A DNA stretch of 64,000 bases from Gaertneriomyces semiglobifer (GCA_025558075.1 JAHLKF010000004.1:186001-250000); one strand, 5' to 3'. Counted from the first letter of the stretch, positions 23,673 through 34,496 are shown. A program made the numbers and translations. The notes: a model not told the origin generated them from the sequence alone.

Positions 23673-25013
23673 CTATTCAGCACGTGCGTCGGGAGTGACA
23701 GGTGCCGTACTTGCAGGTGGCGGGTTTCGTGCTATTTGTCCTCCTCTGCCATGAATTTCCAGTATGCCTTGCTTTGCTAACAAATGACTCAGTTGGGTCG
23801 GCTCCCGTTTACCAGGAAAAGACTTTGGCTTGTAGGCGGTAAACGGATCAGAAAGCACTGTGGATGATGCTTTTAGCGGCTGAAACCGATCCATGTGTAT
23901 GCGTCCAGTACTGTTCGAATTGCACAACATGAGCTGAATGCTTCTCCACGGGTGTGAACAGACAGCTGTACTCACCTAGATCCTAAATCCACCAAACGAA
24001 ACCGTAATCTATAGATTCCGGGGCACCTCACGCTCAAATCTGGAAACACATACAAAATGCGTACTGTGCCCGTTTCGGCCGTAAAGTGACTCGGCATAGA
24101 CGTTAACGACCCAACAAGACTGTGTGTGGACGTATCACGGACTTGTGATGGCGTCGGTAACGGTGTCATCGGTACCGGACCCTGATAACCGCTCAACGGG
24201 GTCGAAGGGGGATATGGAACCATCGAAGAGACACCCGCAGGTGGAGGAGGAGGTGGTGGAGGCGAGCCTGGACCCAGTGCTTCGTATACGGGCGCATGGC
24301 TCATCTGAGGTGGCGGCACGTACTGCTGATATGGATACCCCGGTGACCTCCATAGCGGCGGCGCCGAAGGCGGTATTGGTCGCTGTTGAGGTATTGCCAT
24401 CCTCGATGCGATGCCATCAGCATCGTGTAAACGTGATTCGACCTGAAGAGCCTTCTGAGCAGCCGCCTTCCTTTCACTTTCTTCACGTAGTCGATCCCGA
24501 TCATTTGAACCAACCCAATACGGATTTTCCAGTAAGCCAACGTCGGTCGTGCCATCCTCGCTCCATATGCTTGTATGGACAATCAGAAATGGCAAGTGAC
24601 TCGGCTGGATTTCGATTTCTTCTCCGGTTTCCTCGTCATGGCCCACCAGTTCGACTACCGGCGGTGGATCAATGCATCTACGATCTGACACCATCATTAG
24701 CTCTCTGTGTGGGAGGTACACACGAAGAACATCCGACCGCCTTTCCAAACTCTTAACAAACCGAGGTGCAGGCCACCTCCTCGATCATAGCGACTTAAAT
24801 CAACGACAGGCCATCCCATCTATTCCATGACAAACGGCCCACACTTGCTTCCCACTTGGGACACTCCTAACGGCGGTACGGTATGTTGTGAAAGAATCCA
24901 CGCTCACCTTTGTTTCCAAAACCACAACATCGCACCACCTCTGGGTGCTGTAAAATTCGAAGAGAGTACGGCACGTGCCTCGGCTTCTCTTCCTGTTCTG
25001 TCGGAGTACTCAT
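23673..25013 (-). CDS. velvet-domain transcriptional regulator (VelB-like layout)
   Basis: Exons 24908-25013, 23976-24684 and 23673-23910; 350 aa. The N-terminal half of the velvet domain reads YSLRILQHPEVVRCCGFGNK then DRRCIDPPPVVELV across a 223-nt intron. The C-terminal half reads PDLSVRCPGIYRLRFRLVDL, then after the next intron FTAYKPKSFPGKREPTQL and LAKQGILEIHGRGG. A ~130-residue insert rich in proline (PPPPPPPP) separates the halves, as in VelB. Velvet proteins dimerise and bind DNA to control development and secondary metabolism in fungi. The first exon was found by phase and motif; starting at the longer downstream frame would lose the CCGFG motif. Confidence 0.92.
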
Positions 25014-26601
25014 GCCTGCTTCACGGCGGCTGGTTCCCAAATGCGATGGCCGGAAGGCCTGCTGCGGGTCCGCCCCGTCGCTGTAGGTTACTTTATCTTG
25101 AAAGTGCGGCGTCTTGTTATGTCTAGGTAGCCTTAGGTTTAGTATACATTGCCTGCCCCTGGACGTTGACTCGCACCTACTTCTCGCCCATCACCCTTTT
25201 CGTTTATACCTTCGAATGCTTGTGCCGAGCTTCTTGTTACAAAGCTGATCGAGATCGGAGGTCACTCACACTATATAAATTACAAATAGAGGGTCTAGCT
25301 CAGGAGCAACAGCCTAACCGGCGGCAATAGATAGTTCAGGGTATATACGACCCGAGATGGGTGTAACGATTGTTATAATGGCTTGCGAACGATTGTAACG
25401 GTAGTTATATGGACGAAAATCCCAATGAAAAGCAGCAGCATCAGCAAGTTGATAGTGGTGATGGAGAGAACCTGGAGACATTCGGCGGAATCAGGAGGAC
25501 GGGGGGGAGGGGCGAGGAGCGATCGGTAATAATAACAAAAATGGGCGGCGGGGGTGTTGGAGAGAAAATAATAATAACCGAGTGAATGGTAAGAGTAGTA
25601 GTGGGTAGTAGTAGGGGTACTAGTGAGAGAGTGGGTGTGCGTGGTATTGGTAAGTGAGACAGGTATTGGTAACAACGCTCTGGCCAGTACGGTGGGTCGG
25701 CGGTGACCACAACACAACCCAGGCCTTAGGAGTGGAAGGACAACAACAACAACATGCGAGACAAAAGGGGATCGGGAGGGGGTGGTACTGGTGGTGGTTG
25801 GGGCGGCCGGGGCGAGCTGAGCCGAGTATAAACTCTTGTCGGGAACCATTGTGTCGGTCGGGCGGTGCATTTTAATAGGGGCCGGATTGAATCCAAGATA
25901 TTGGAATAGGTGTGGATGAACATGGTGGGGCAAGAACCGACAACGCGGCTCGCAGTCCAAACTTACGCGCCACAGTTCCCTTTGTTCAAATTCATACAGC
26001 CAGGCAACCAACAGCCAGGCCAACAGCCAAGCATCACACATCGCAACACAGAGACAGCTCTTCGATGTTACTGTGCATGCACATGCAGTGTATGAAGAAA
26101 CAAGATCCTCCCATTTCTTTGGCACAGTAGTATCAGAATCGTGGGATGGGCGAAGACACCCACGTGTTCCCGGTGGGGAAAGCATTCAATTCAATTCACC
26201 TTGTTGCCCCAGATCCATTATCGCGAGGCGCAGGATGGTGCAAACGTTGGGGTCGGCATAATTAGATCTAGATATGGAGGCTTGCGCCAAGCTGCTTGGA
26301 TCATATCATGCATGATGCATACACGCAAACTAAGGTCAGGCTTGACCATACCCTCAAGTCCAGCGGATACTGACTCCTTTTGCGTGGTGCTGAAAGGAAA
26401 TCCAAGAAATCACTTGCGCAGTTCGGATCCCATCCATGTTTTTTGTGTGGTGGTCGGGTGTTGTTCTCGATTTGTAAACTCTTTCCGGCCGAATCCAGAC
26501 TCCGCCAAAGGTCCGATGATCCACAAACTAACGTGTTCCTTCGGATCTCGAAGTGGAGTGATAACCTACATTAGTGTCTAGCAGGGTTCAGGAACAGGAA
26601 G
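25014..26601. other. gene-poor low-complexity region
   Basis: No gene I can support. A TATATAAAT element lies at 25273-25281. From about 25440 to 25830 the plus strand is strongly purine-rich, with several G runs. A 270-codon ATG frame on the minus strand (26185-25373) is mostly Thr/Pro/Tyr-rich low complexity and I do not call it. Confidence 0.45.
25440..25830. repeat. purine-skewed low-complexity tract with G runs
   Basis: Nearly 400 bp with marked strand asymmetry: the plus strand is rich in GGTAGTAG, GGAGGACGGGGGGGAGGGG, AATAATAATAA and GGTGGTACTGG type strings. It contains G-run clusters that could form quadruplexes. Confidence 0.55.
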
Positions 26602-26673
26602 AGTCCTATAGTGTAGCGGTTAGCACCCCAGACTTTGAATCTGGTAACCTGAGTTCGAATCTCAGTAGGACCT
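26602..26673 (+). tRNA. tRNA-Gln (anticodon TTG), second copy
   Basis: Differs from the copy at 6603-6674 by a single D-loop base (GGTTAGC against GGTCAGC). It has the same anticodon loop CTTTGAA, the same A1-C72 acceptor mismatch, and an oligo-T terminator at about 26684-26690. Confidence 0.95.
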
Positions 26674-27468
26674 GGGAACAATCTTTTTTTGTTTATTCCG
26701 TTTGTTCGCCAGTAATAATGTCCATTGTTCCATAATCGGATGGAGATGTGAATCCGGGGCCGCGGTTAGGAAGATACAGATTAGGAGATTGGTCTGGATT
26801 CTGTCCATTGCGCAAACGCTTGCCGACACGCAGGTATGACACATTCTCGTGTTACCAGCGCCTATCGTGGGAACGGCATTACAGCGGAGGGCGCGGTCGG
26901 GTATCGGAGCCCACGGGTTGAGTTAATTTCTTTACATCTCTACATTCTCAATAACCTATTATACTGTTCCGCGTCTTCCCGCCCGCTGAACGGGCATCAA
27001 CTATCAAGATACGGCCATTTTGTTTCACCTGTTAAAAGCCGAAGCAAAAAAATGGTCGACGCCTGGGAGTCCCGAGGAGGGTGGGATCGATCTTTTGACT
27101 TCTCAGAACAAACCCTGGCTCCGTTATCGCCTATCGGTACCAGTGATACCAGTGACATGCGCCTTTGTGGCCACGTTTTTCGGTAATGCCATGGGACCCA
27201 ACTGGTGTCTCTTCCCCCATCATAAATTAATCAAGCGTGATAATTGGAAACGCCGCTTGTGATCACGAAATCTCGCGCATGAATTACATGATACAAACAA
27301 TTGGAAATAAAAAGGAAAAACCAAATTCCCACAACCCCCCAACCAAAAAAAATGTCCACACGCGGTCAGCCCCGCCTTCCCGCAAACCAAACGGGAAAAC
27401 ATTGGCCTTGCATCTGATGTGAATCATTGTCCCATAAAACAAAACCAAGTGCGGAAGCGGTAATTGAG
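26674..27468. other. intergenic
   Basis: No gene supported. A 116-codon ATG frame at 26836-27186 shows no motif or splice context. Confidence 0.4.
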
Positions 27469-30240
27469 CTATTCCGCAACTTCGTCCCAACATAGCCAGA
27501 CGTCAATGACATCCCTTGCAAGAGGGCCAAACTCTTCCTCTGACGGTGGACCGATTTTGATTTCTTCCCAGCGACGTACCAGTTTGGGTTTGGAGTCCCC
27601 ATCATCGTCTTTTTGACCAAATGAGGATAATAATGGACTTTCTTCATGGTGGTCCGTGCCCACTGTTTCTGTTTCTCGCACTCGACTTGAAAAATCCCAG
27701 ACAATGAATTCGCTCTTTTCGGAGATTAATCGTGGTGGAGTAGCCAAGAACGGGTCGGGTATCGGTGGTGGAAACCCTGCTAGAGGGTTCAAATTGATGG
27801 GGAACACAACAGGCGGTAGCTGTGATTGAGGTGTTGGTATGGACGCTCCGGAGATGGGTATCGGCAGATTCACTGGCGGTAGCCCCGGAGGATTGTCGAA
27901 TGGATGATGCCCGTTTGGTTGTGGACCCTGACCGAACTCGGTATGGTCAAACGTTGCCACAGGGACCCATTGTTGCCGTCGTCGCAGAACACTCGCAAAA
28001 ATCATGCTTCCGTCTTTGCTGACTTCGGCGAATTTAACATCTGGTGAGTTGTCATCGTGTGGCTCTTTATGTTCGCACGCTTCCATGCCGCACGAACACA
28101 GTGTTGTGTCGAGAGAGTATAACGCTTTGCGCTTGCGCAAGTCCCACACGATCAACTGGGAGCTTTCAGGGCCGTTCGTTAGCAGGATGTGACCGTTGAG
28201 CGCCAACGTCATTGGAAACAGTTGAACACCATGAACGGGTTCCCATGGTGGCCCTATCATCGGTAGCGATGGCAAGTTCAGCAGCTGTGATGGATGCGTC
28301 TCAGGACCCACAGGCTCAGAATCGTCCGAAGACTCTTCCGAGGCAAAGTCGAACGACTCATCATGTGATGAAATGCTGCCTTCCGTGTCTGAACTCGAGA
28401 TCGCGTCTGTCGACTCCTTCAACTCGTCCATATCCTGATTCAGGGGCATGCTTCCACCAGAAACCGGTTCAACAGCAGCCGACGAAGACGGTTGTGGCTC
28501 ACTGGTAGATGTCGACAGCACATCCCAACTACTCCAATTTGACAAAGGATGGGACGGCATGCCAAAGATATCGGGATTCGGTAGTGAGTTGGGGAAGGTT
28601 ATTGGAAAAGGAAGCATTCGAGACCTGGGTCTTGAACGTGACGGATATCGCTTATTCCGCACGCAATTTCTCGACTTGGCCATTGCTTTTTTCATTTGTT
28701 CTCCCGTAATTCGTGCAATTAACTTCTTTTTCTTTAAGTCACCTATCCAGAAACCGCCATACCCCACCCCATATGCGACCAGATCATCCCAGATCGCAAC
28801 ATTCAAAAGATTTCGATGACTCAGTCTATCGCGGTACAGATCTTCTACTTGAACCTTCCATATCACGTCCCCAGTGTCCGCATCCCATACAATCACAAGA
28901 CCATCATTTCCTCCCGTGACTATTCGTCGTTTATGTATGTTCATGGAAAATATGAATCCCAGTTCGGTATTGGCGTTGATGGCTCGCTCGAACTTCATCG
29001 TCACCAGGTCCCAAATCATGATCGTGCTCGTGTCGTCGAACGAGACCAATGTGCCTTCCATATTTGACAAGATCAATCCTACAGCATGCTCATGACCTTC
29101 CAATACTTGGGGTTCAGAAAGTGTACCGTTGTCTTCTATCGTCTGAACATATATTCGCTGTACGTCTGGCGGTAACACCCAACAGATCTTGGACGTCTCC
29201 GCGTCTAATGCCACGACATAGGCGTTGGCTGGATCAGTAGGCCAGGCTGATATATAATGTCGTCGCTTGGCAGTTTTGCTTCCTGACGCTATCGCTGTTG
29301 AAGTCTTAGTTGATATTCCGCTCGAGCAAGGTTCTTTCTTCACGTTCGAGTTGGTGGGTGACTCTACCGAGTCATACCCGTTGGATACGTGATTTGAATC
29401 AGACGTCGCATCTGGAGATTTGAGTCTTCTTCGATGGTATCTGCCCAGTTGAACGTCCCATTGAACCTTGAAAAACTCTTTGACTGTTGAGGACACCATC
29501 GGGGAGCGCCCGTATCCCCACATGCTCTGGGAAAGATTCGTCCACAGCGACAGCTCAAAGGATTTAATCAGAGTGTTCCAGTAGCGACATGTTTTTGCTG
29601 AGCGGCACAAGGAACGAGGGTCCAGCCTCAAAAAAATGAACAGCAAGATTTCCTCAGGGCACGTCTGTAGAAAACTAGTGCCTTTCGTGGATGGGTCGAG
29701 ATTGGGTACCGGCGATGCGCGCTAAGCGATCGTACATAATGTAAAACGGCGATCAGTCATATGTCATGAACGAGGCCGCTGCAGGTTCGTGGGTTTACAT
29801 ACCTGTTTCCCCTTATCTTTTCGTTTCGGTTTCTTCCTCTCACGCACCCGCCGAGGTGTCGTATCCGGCATCTCGTAACCTTCAAAAAAAATGGCATAGA
29901 CTTCCCAGACTCGATGGACCTTCTGAGCATGTGCGACATCGTCGTTCTCCAGGATACTTTGCATCTCCAACATAAATAGGTGGTATGACTCGGGGCCCAG
30001 CTCCCTGCCTACATGGCCGGCAAGAGCGACCACAAGCATTTCCAAATCATTCGCCTCGTTTAAGGTTGCCCCATTGGATTGCAATGCCGGTGTTTCGGGT
30101 AAGGTTGAGGCCATAGCAATGTAGGCGGAATATGCAACGTCTTTAAGGTTAGCTTGTAGCGGTATCCCAACGCGCTCTTCAAGATGGCGAATGTATTTGC
30201 AGATGGTGCTGGATGCTCGTGCAGTCAATGAGGGTTGAGT
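27469..30240 (-). CDS. F-box/WD40-repeat protein with N-terminal extension
   Basis: Two large exons, 29803-30240 and 27469-29664, joined in phase 0 by a 138-nt intron (GTATGT...CTACAG). The second begins TCPEEILLFIFLRLDPRSLC, a clear F-box, followed by RSAKTCRYWNTLIKS. WD40 blades include VLEGHEHAVGLILSNMEGTL ending TIMIWDL, KRRIVTGGNDGLVIVWDADT, and LTNGPESSQLIVWDLRKRKA. The middle is Ser/Asp/Glu-rich. The first exon encodes a ~140-residue helical region of unknown type. F-box/WD40 proteins are substrate receptors of SCF ubiquitin ligases; the blades bind the target. The 5' end is uncertain: 30240 is a possible acceptor and the start codon is not found, so the CDS is probably incomplete at its N-terminus. 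Confidence 0.8.
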
Positions 30241-30718
30241 CTTTCTTTCTTTTTAGGTTGTGTTGGTGAATGATGGGGATCCACACCAAGTCTTGATGAG
30301 TTACGCGCGCTGGTCCGTGTTATGACAACATTCCCAACAATAGCCTTCCCAACCAAGTTCCAAGACCGGAGACAACGCAACTCTTCGTGCACGGCTAGTT
30401 CAATGCACCAACCGGTGGACAAGCGACCCTCAGATGGTAAGTGCTGGATTCTGTTACTGGATTAATGAAAGTGTCGTGGGATATAAGTCTAAGTCTTGCT
30501 TCAGACGTTGACACTGGGGCGCTCGCTAGGGGTAAAACCCTAGGCTTACCTCACCTGTTGTTAATGATAACTTGAAGCTGCCACATTCAATTGTCACAGT
30601 AAATTTAAGCCATGATGACACTCTCATCATTCAGTGGTGAAAGTTTGAATTGCAAGGTATATATTCCAAAATTATCAATCTGCAACGGGATCTCAAGAAT
30701 TTCTAACTAGCGGATGCC
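30241..30718. other. intergenic or missing 5' exon of F-box gene
   Basis: The start codon of the F-box gene should lie here. A frame around 30280-30420 on the minus strand is protein-like but has no ATG and no convincing junction. The rest is AT-rich. Confidence 0.4.
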
Positions 30719-31238
30719 TCAACCATGAACCGTTGCGCGTGAGTTAGGACCCTGGTGTTTGTTAAGGATTTTTCCACCCAGGCTTCCCCTTGTTTCGTTA
30801 ATGGATTGGTGTGTTCTATCGCGATCAAGCGAGTTCTTGTTCATATCGCGGGGTCCGTTGGATCCTTGAATGTTACCCTCTTGTAGAATGCGAGTGATCA
30901 CATCAACATCGCTGTGTGATCCAAACGTCTCTTTTAGCGTCTTGTTGGACGGGGTGTTGAGGACGCCCGTGTTGCCTCCACCTTCATGTTCGTATATTTG
31001 CCAAACTGAATATGCGTGGGACTGTTTAGCACAGTGAACGTACCAAGTATCTGTGACGCGGCTTGCACTCACCATCTAGTACATCCACCATAGGTACTGA
31101 TTTGTCGTTTCTCCATTTCTCCACCATTCCTGGTACTGCAAATACGCAGAATTCGGGTGCAGCTGTGGCGGTTGAGTCGGTATCCTTCCAAATGACTTTC
31201 TCGACATTTCCAGATGTTGGTGTTCCCTTTGGCTTCAT
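30719..31238 (-). CDS. RTC3-like single SBDS-domain protein
   Basis: Exons 31073-31238 and 30719-31005; 150 aa, from ATG 31238. The sequence follows the SBDS N-terminal fold as in yeast Rtc3/Sdo1-like proteins: KVIWKDTDST, EFCVFAVPGMVEKWRNDKSV, then across the intron VWQIYEHEGGGNTGVLNTPS, KTLKETFGSHSDVDVITRIL. Rtc3 is a small stress-linked protein related to the ribosome-maturation factor SBDS but lacking its other domains. The tail after residue ~105 is basic and polar and longer than in yeast. Divergently arranged with HIS4, so the two share a 600-bp promoter region. Confidence 0.85.
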
Positions 31239-31445
31239 ATTTGCTTTATAGACTTGGGTTTGTAAGGTGAATAAAAAGGCTTGCTTTGATTGAAGCTGTA
31301 GTCGTTTGCTAAAGTTGGTTTGATCTTGATGGCTAGAAACGAACAGGGAAGCTGGGACAACGTCGTATTTTATATGCGCCGGCGTGAACCCCAGAACCAA
31401 GCCATCTTTCAATTCATTGCCTCACATTGACCAACAAACCATGCA

Positions 31446-31451
31446 TGACTC
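31446..31451. promoter_or_regulatory. partial Gcn4/AP-1-type site
   Basis: ATGACTCGT contains the TGACTC core of Gcn4 binding sites, in the shared RTC3-like/HIS4 promoter. Confidence 0.35.
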
Positions 31452-31619
31452 GTCGCAATGAGAAACTGTGCAGCAATGAGGCGTTGCATTGAGGCTGCTT
31501 TTTGCGCCTAACATAACGCGTAAGCTGTGCAGACCATGTCATTCTCCAGAGCGTTCTTCGGGTTCCGTGACGCGCCCGATTTATAGGCTTTAGTAATAAC
31601 AAAGAATTGGCTAAGCATA

Positions 31620-31626
31620 TGACTCA
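31620..31626. promoter_or_regulatory. Gcn4-type site TGACTCA upstream of HIS4
   Basis: TATGACTCAG contains the full palindromic core TGACTCA, 213 bp upstream of the HIS4 ATG. In yeast HIS4 is a classical Gcn4 target under amino-acid starvation, so position and identity support conserved general amino-acid control. Binding itself is inferred. Confidence 0.6.
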
Positions 31627-31838
31627 GATCAGTGCTGACATAAACAGATCGGAGAGCGTTTTGCCCTGCGAGCAGCGTTTCGAGCAGCTTCTCTGCCGAA
31701 AGCACTTTTCTCCCGTACACCACCTACACCCGTTGCACGACTGAAGCATCCGATAGGCGGTAGATTCTACCCTCAGACATCGTTGAGCTAGTACAGGGAG
31801 ATCAATCCTTGGGTTTCTTTTAAGCTTCTGGCGACGAA

Positions 31839-34496
31839 ATGGTACTGCCGTCAATTTCACAAAGCGCCGCGTTGGCGGATAGATCAATCATCGAAAAACT
31901 GGCTTTGGTCGGGGATGTCTTGATAACGCAGGCACAGGGAAACGAGTTTCCCGCGTCCATCATACAAGAGTTCTCTGCGTGGGTGGAGCTGCCGGTATCA
32001 ACCTCGTTGGACACCATCGTGGACCTTCTTGATACAGGTGCAACTAGAGTGGTCCTACCCACTCCTACCTCCTCGATTGATGAGTTTGCCCAGTCTCTTA
32101 CTGAATCTGTGCCACGAGAGCGGGTTGTGGCATCCATTGCTATTGCAGAGTTGGAAGACTTGGAGGAGCGTCTTTTAGCCAGTCTAACAAAGGCAGTTGC
32201 TGGGGTTGTTGTTGACATTCCGGACGCCGCGGAATGGCCAAAGGTGTCCGCCATACTGAAGAAATACGATATTGGCCTTCTTGCACGAGTCGCCGGCGCT
32301 CCGGATCTTGCTGTTATTGCAGCTGCATCCGCTCAGAACGTCGACTTTGTTATTTCCTCGGAATTCCTTTCCGTCGATGGAGAAGTGGCTGACAAGTTGG
32401 ACGTAGGAGAAGCCTATGCCGCCGCTCTCAAGTCGGATAGACCGGACGGACTCTTTCCAACAATGGTGGTCGATGAGCAAGGCGTCGCATTGGGATTATG
32501 CTACTCATCTGTGAGAAGCATATCTGAGTCTATTAGAACGGGACAAGGCGTTTACCAGTCGCGTGCACGGGGGTTATGGTATAAAGGAGCGTCATCGGGA
32601 GCGACCCAAACGTTGCGCAAGATCACCGCCGATTGCGACAACGACACACTGAGATTTACGGTGTCGCAAAAAGAACCTGGGTTCTGCCACCTCAACACCC
32701 GGACTTGTTTTGGCCAAGATTCGGGCATTTCTGGACTCGCATCCCTTCTTGAGCGCCGGAAAAAGTCTGCGCCTGCCGGATCGTATACCAAGCGGTTATT
32801 TGAAGACGAAGCTTTACTGAGGTCGAAGATTATGGAGGAAGCGGAAGAGCTATGTGACGCCAAAGATCCTGATGAGATTGCATGGGAAGCAGCGGACTTG
32901 ATTTACTTTGCGTTGACCAGGTGTACTGCTGCTGGAGTTACGCTCGCCGATATTGAGAAGCATCTGGATAGACGGTCTAAAAAAGTGAACCGAAGAGCAG
33001 GTAATGCTAAACCGAAATGGGATTTTGCCGCTAAAGAGAAAGCCGCGAAAGAAGCTTCCAGACAAGAAATTTCCAAACCTGTACAGGAAACCCCAAAAAA
33101 GAAGATCAAAATGCAAGTTTACGAATTCTCTCGGATCGATCAGGATCAGCGCGACGCTTTGTTATTACGACCTATTATCAAAACTGACGAAATTATGGCA
33201 CGTGTTCAACCTATCATGCAGGCCGTACGTAGCCGGGGAGATGCCGCCTTGCTAGAGTTGACTGAAAAGTTCGACAGAGTCAAACTTGACAAAACCGTTA
33301 TTAAGGCGCCCTTCGACCCGGCCTTGTACGAGTTACCGGACAATGTGAGAATTGCTATTGATCAGGCGTATGAAAACATTTATAAGTTTCACGAGGCACA
33401 ATTGGATCGTTCCGAGCTACGAGTGGAAACGATGCCTGGTGTGGTGTGCACACGGTTTTTCCGCCCCATCGAGCGTGTAGGTTTATACGTGCCGGGCGGT
33501 ACCGCTGTCCTCCCATCCAGCACGCTCATGTTGGGGGTGCCCGCCAAAGTTGCCGGCTGCTCCGAGATTGTAGTTGCCACCCCGCCGAAGAAAGATGGGA
33601 CTGTGGCACCTGAGGTCATGTACGTCGCAAACAAGATTGGAGCCTCTACTGTTTTGATTGCTGGTGGTGCTCAAGCCGTTGCAGCCATGGCATATGGGAC
33701 TGCCAATGTTCCAAAGGTCGATAAGATTTGCGGACCTGGAAACCAGTATGTGACTGCCGCGAAGATGGTTGCTCAAGCTGACAGTTCTGCCATGATTTCG
33801 ATTGACATGCCCGCAGGACCTTCAGAGTTGCTCGTGATTGCGGACTCGACTTCTAACCCTGCCTATGTGGCCTCTGATCTCTTGTCCCAAGCTGAGCACG
33901 GAGTGGACAGTCAAGTCGTACTCTTGGCTGTAAACCTGACTGACGCAGAGCTGGCTGCCATCGAACGCGAAGTGGAAGCACAGGGCGAGGCTTTACCACG
34001 TGCTGACATTGTGCGGGAGGCGATCGCAAAGAGTTTCATTTTAAGAGTGGACGGCATGGAGGAAGCCATGGCGTACTCCAACCGGTATGCTCCAGAGCAC
34101 TTGATTTTGCACATGGAGAATGCCGAGCAGTGGGTCAAGTTTGTCGACAATGCAGGATCTGTATTTGTTGGACCATACTCCCCAGAAAGGTATGTGTGCA
34201 AGTGGTTTTTTATCGATGAACGTGAAACACAAATATCTCATGGTTCATCTTTTCACAGCTGCGGAGACTACGCCTCTGGCACGAACCACACATTACCGAC
34301 GTACGGTTATGCACGCATGTACTCGGGGGTGAACACACTTACGTTTGTCAAGCACATTACTAGCCAGATGCTGACACGGGAAGGACTGGATCTTTTGGGA
34401 GATACGGTTACGACGTTGGCTGAGATTGAGGGTTTGGAGGCTCACCGAAATGCTGTTGCAATTCGTTTGAAGGACATTCGGGCTTGGAGAGCGTAA
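31839..34496 (+). CDS. HIS4: trifunctional histidine biosynthesis protein
   Basis: Exons 31839-34189 and 34259-34496; 862 aa. One polypeptide carries phosphoribosyl-AMP cyclohydrolase (DCDNDTLRFTV and GFCHLNTRTCFG, near residues 265-290), phosphoribosyl-ATP pyrophosphohydrolase (SKIMEEAEELCDA and WEAADLIYFAL, near 330-360) and histidinol dehydrogenase (from about 425; KICGPGNQYVTAAK, SIDMPAGPSE, SDLLSQAEHG). These are steps 2, 3 and 10 of histidine synthesis. The N-terminal ~210 residues match the extension seen in yeast His4. The 69-nt intron is stop-free and a multiple of three, but splicing restores the expected SPESCGDYASGTNHTLPTYG, so retention would insert 23 residues in the dehydrogenase. 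A TGACTCA element lies upstream. Confidence 0.97.
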   Translation: MVLPSISQSAALADRSIIEKLALVGDVLITQAQGNEFPASIIQEFSAWVELPVSTSLDTIVDLLDTGATRVVLPTPTSSIDEFAQSLTESVPRERVVASIAIAELEDLEERLLASLTKAVAGVVVDIPDAAEWPKVSAILKKYDIGLLARVAGAPDLAVIAAASAQNVDFVISSEFLSVDGEVADKLDVGEAYAAALKSDRPDGLFPTMVVDEQGVALGLCYSSVRSISESIRTGQGVYQSRARGLWYKGASSGATQTLRKITADCDNDTLRFTVSQKEPGFCHLNTRTCFGQDSGISGLASLLERRKKSAPAGSYTKRLFEDEALLRSKIMEEAEELCDAKDPDEIAWEAADLIYFALTRCTAAGVTLADIEKHLDRRSKKVNRRAGNAKPKWDFAAKEKAAKEASRQEISKPVQETPKKKIKMQVYEFSRIDQDQRDALLLRPIIKTDEIMARVQPIMQAVRSRGDAALLELTEKFDRVKLDKTVIKAPFDPALYELPDNVRIAIDQAYENIYKFHEAQLDRSELRVETMPGVVCTRFFRPIERVGLYVPGGTAVLPSSTLMLGVPAKVAGCSEIVVATPPKKDGTVAPEVMYVANKIGASTVLIAGGAQAVAAMAYGTANVPKVDKICGPGNQYVTAAKMVAQADSSAMISIDMPAGPSELLVIADSTSNPAYVASDLLSQAEHGVDSQVVLLAVNLTDAELAAIEREVEAQGEALPRADIVREAIAKSFILRVDGMEEAMAYSNRYAPEHLILHMENAEQWVKFVDNAGSVFVGPYSPERYVCKWFFIDERETQISHGSSFHSCGDYASGTNHTLPTYGYARMYSGVNTLTFVKHITSQMLTREGLDLLGDTVTTLAEIEGLEAHRNAVAIRLKDIRAWRA

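Noticed and set aside
25373..26185. 270-codon ATG frame on the minus strand
   Set aside because: Composition is dominated by Thr, Pro, Tyr and Leu runs that mirror the purine tract on the other strand; no motif and no splice context.
26836..27186. 116-codon ATG frame
   Set aside because: No motif, unremarkable composition and no promoter or splice context; compatible with chance.
30424..30560. ATG directly followed by GTAAGT on the plus strand, like the BOR1-like start
   Set aside because: Joining to the best acceptor yields only about a dozen codons before a stop.
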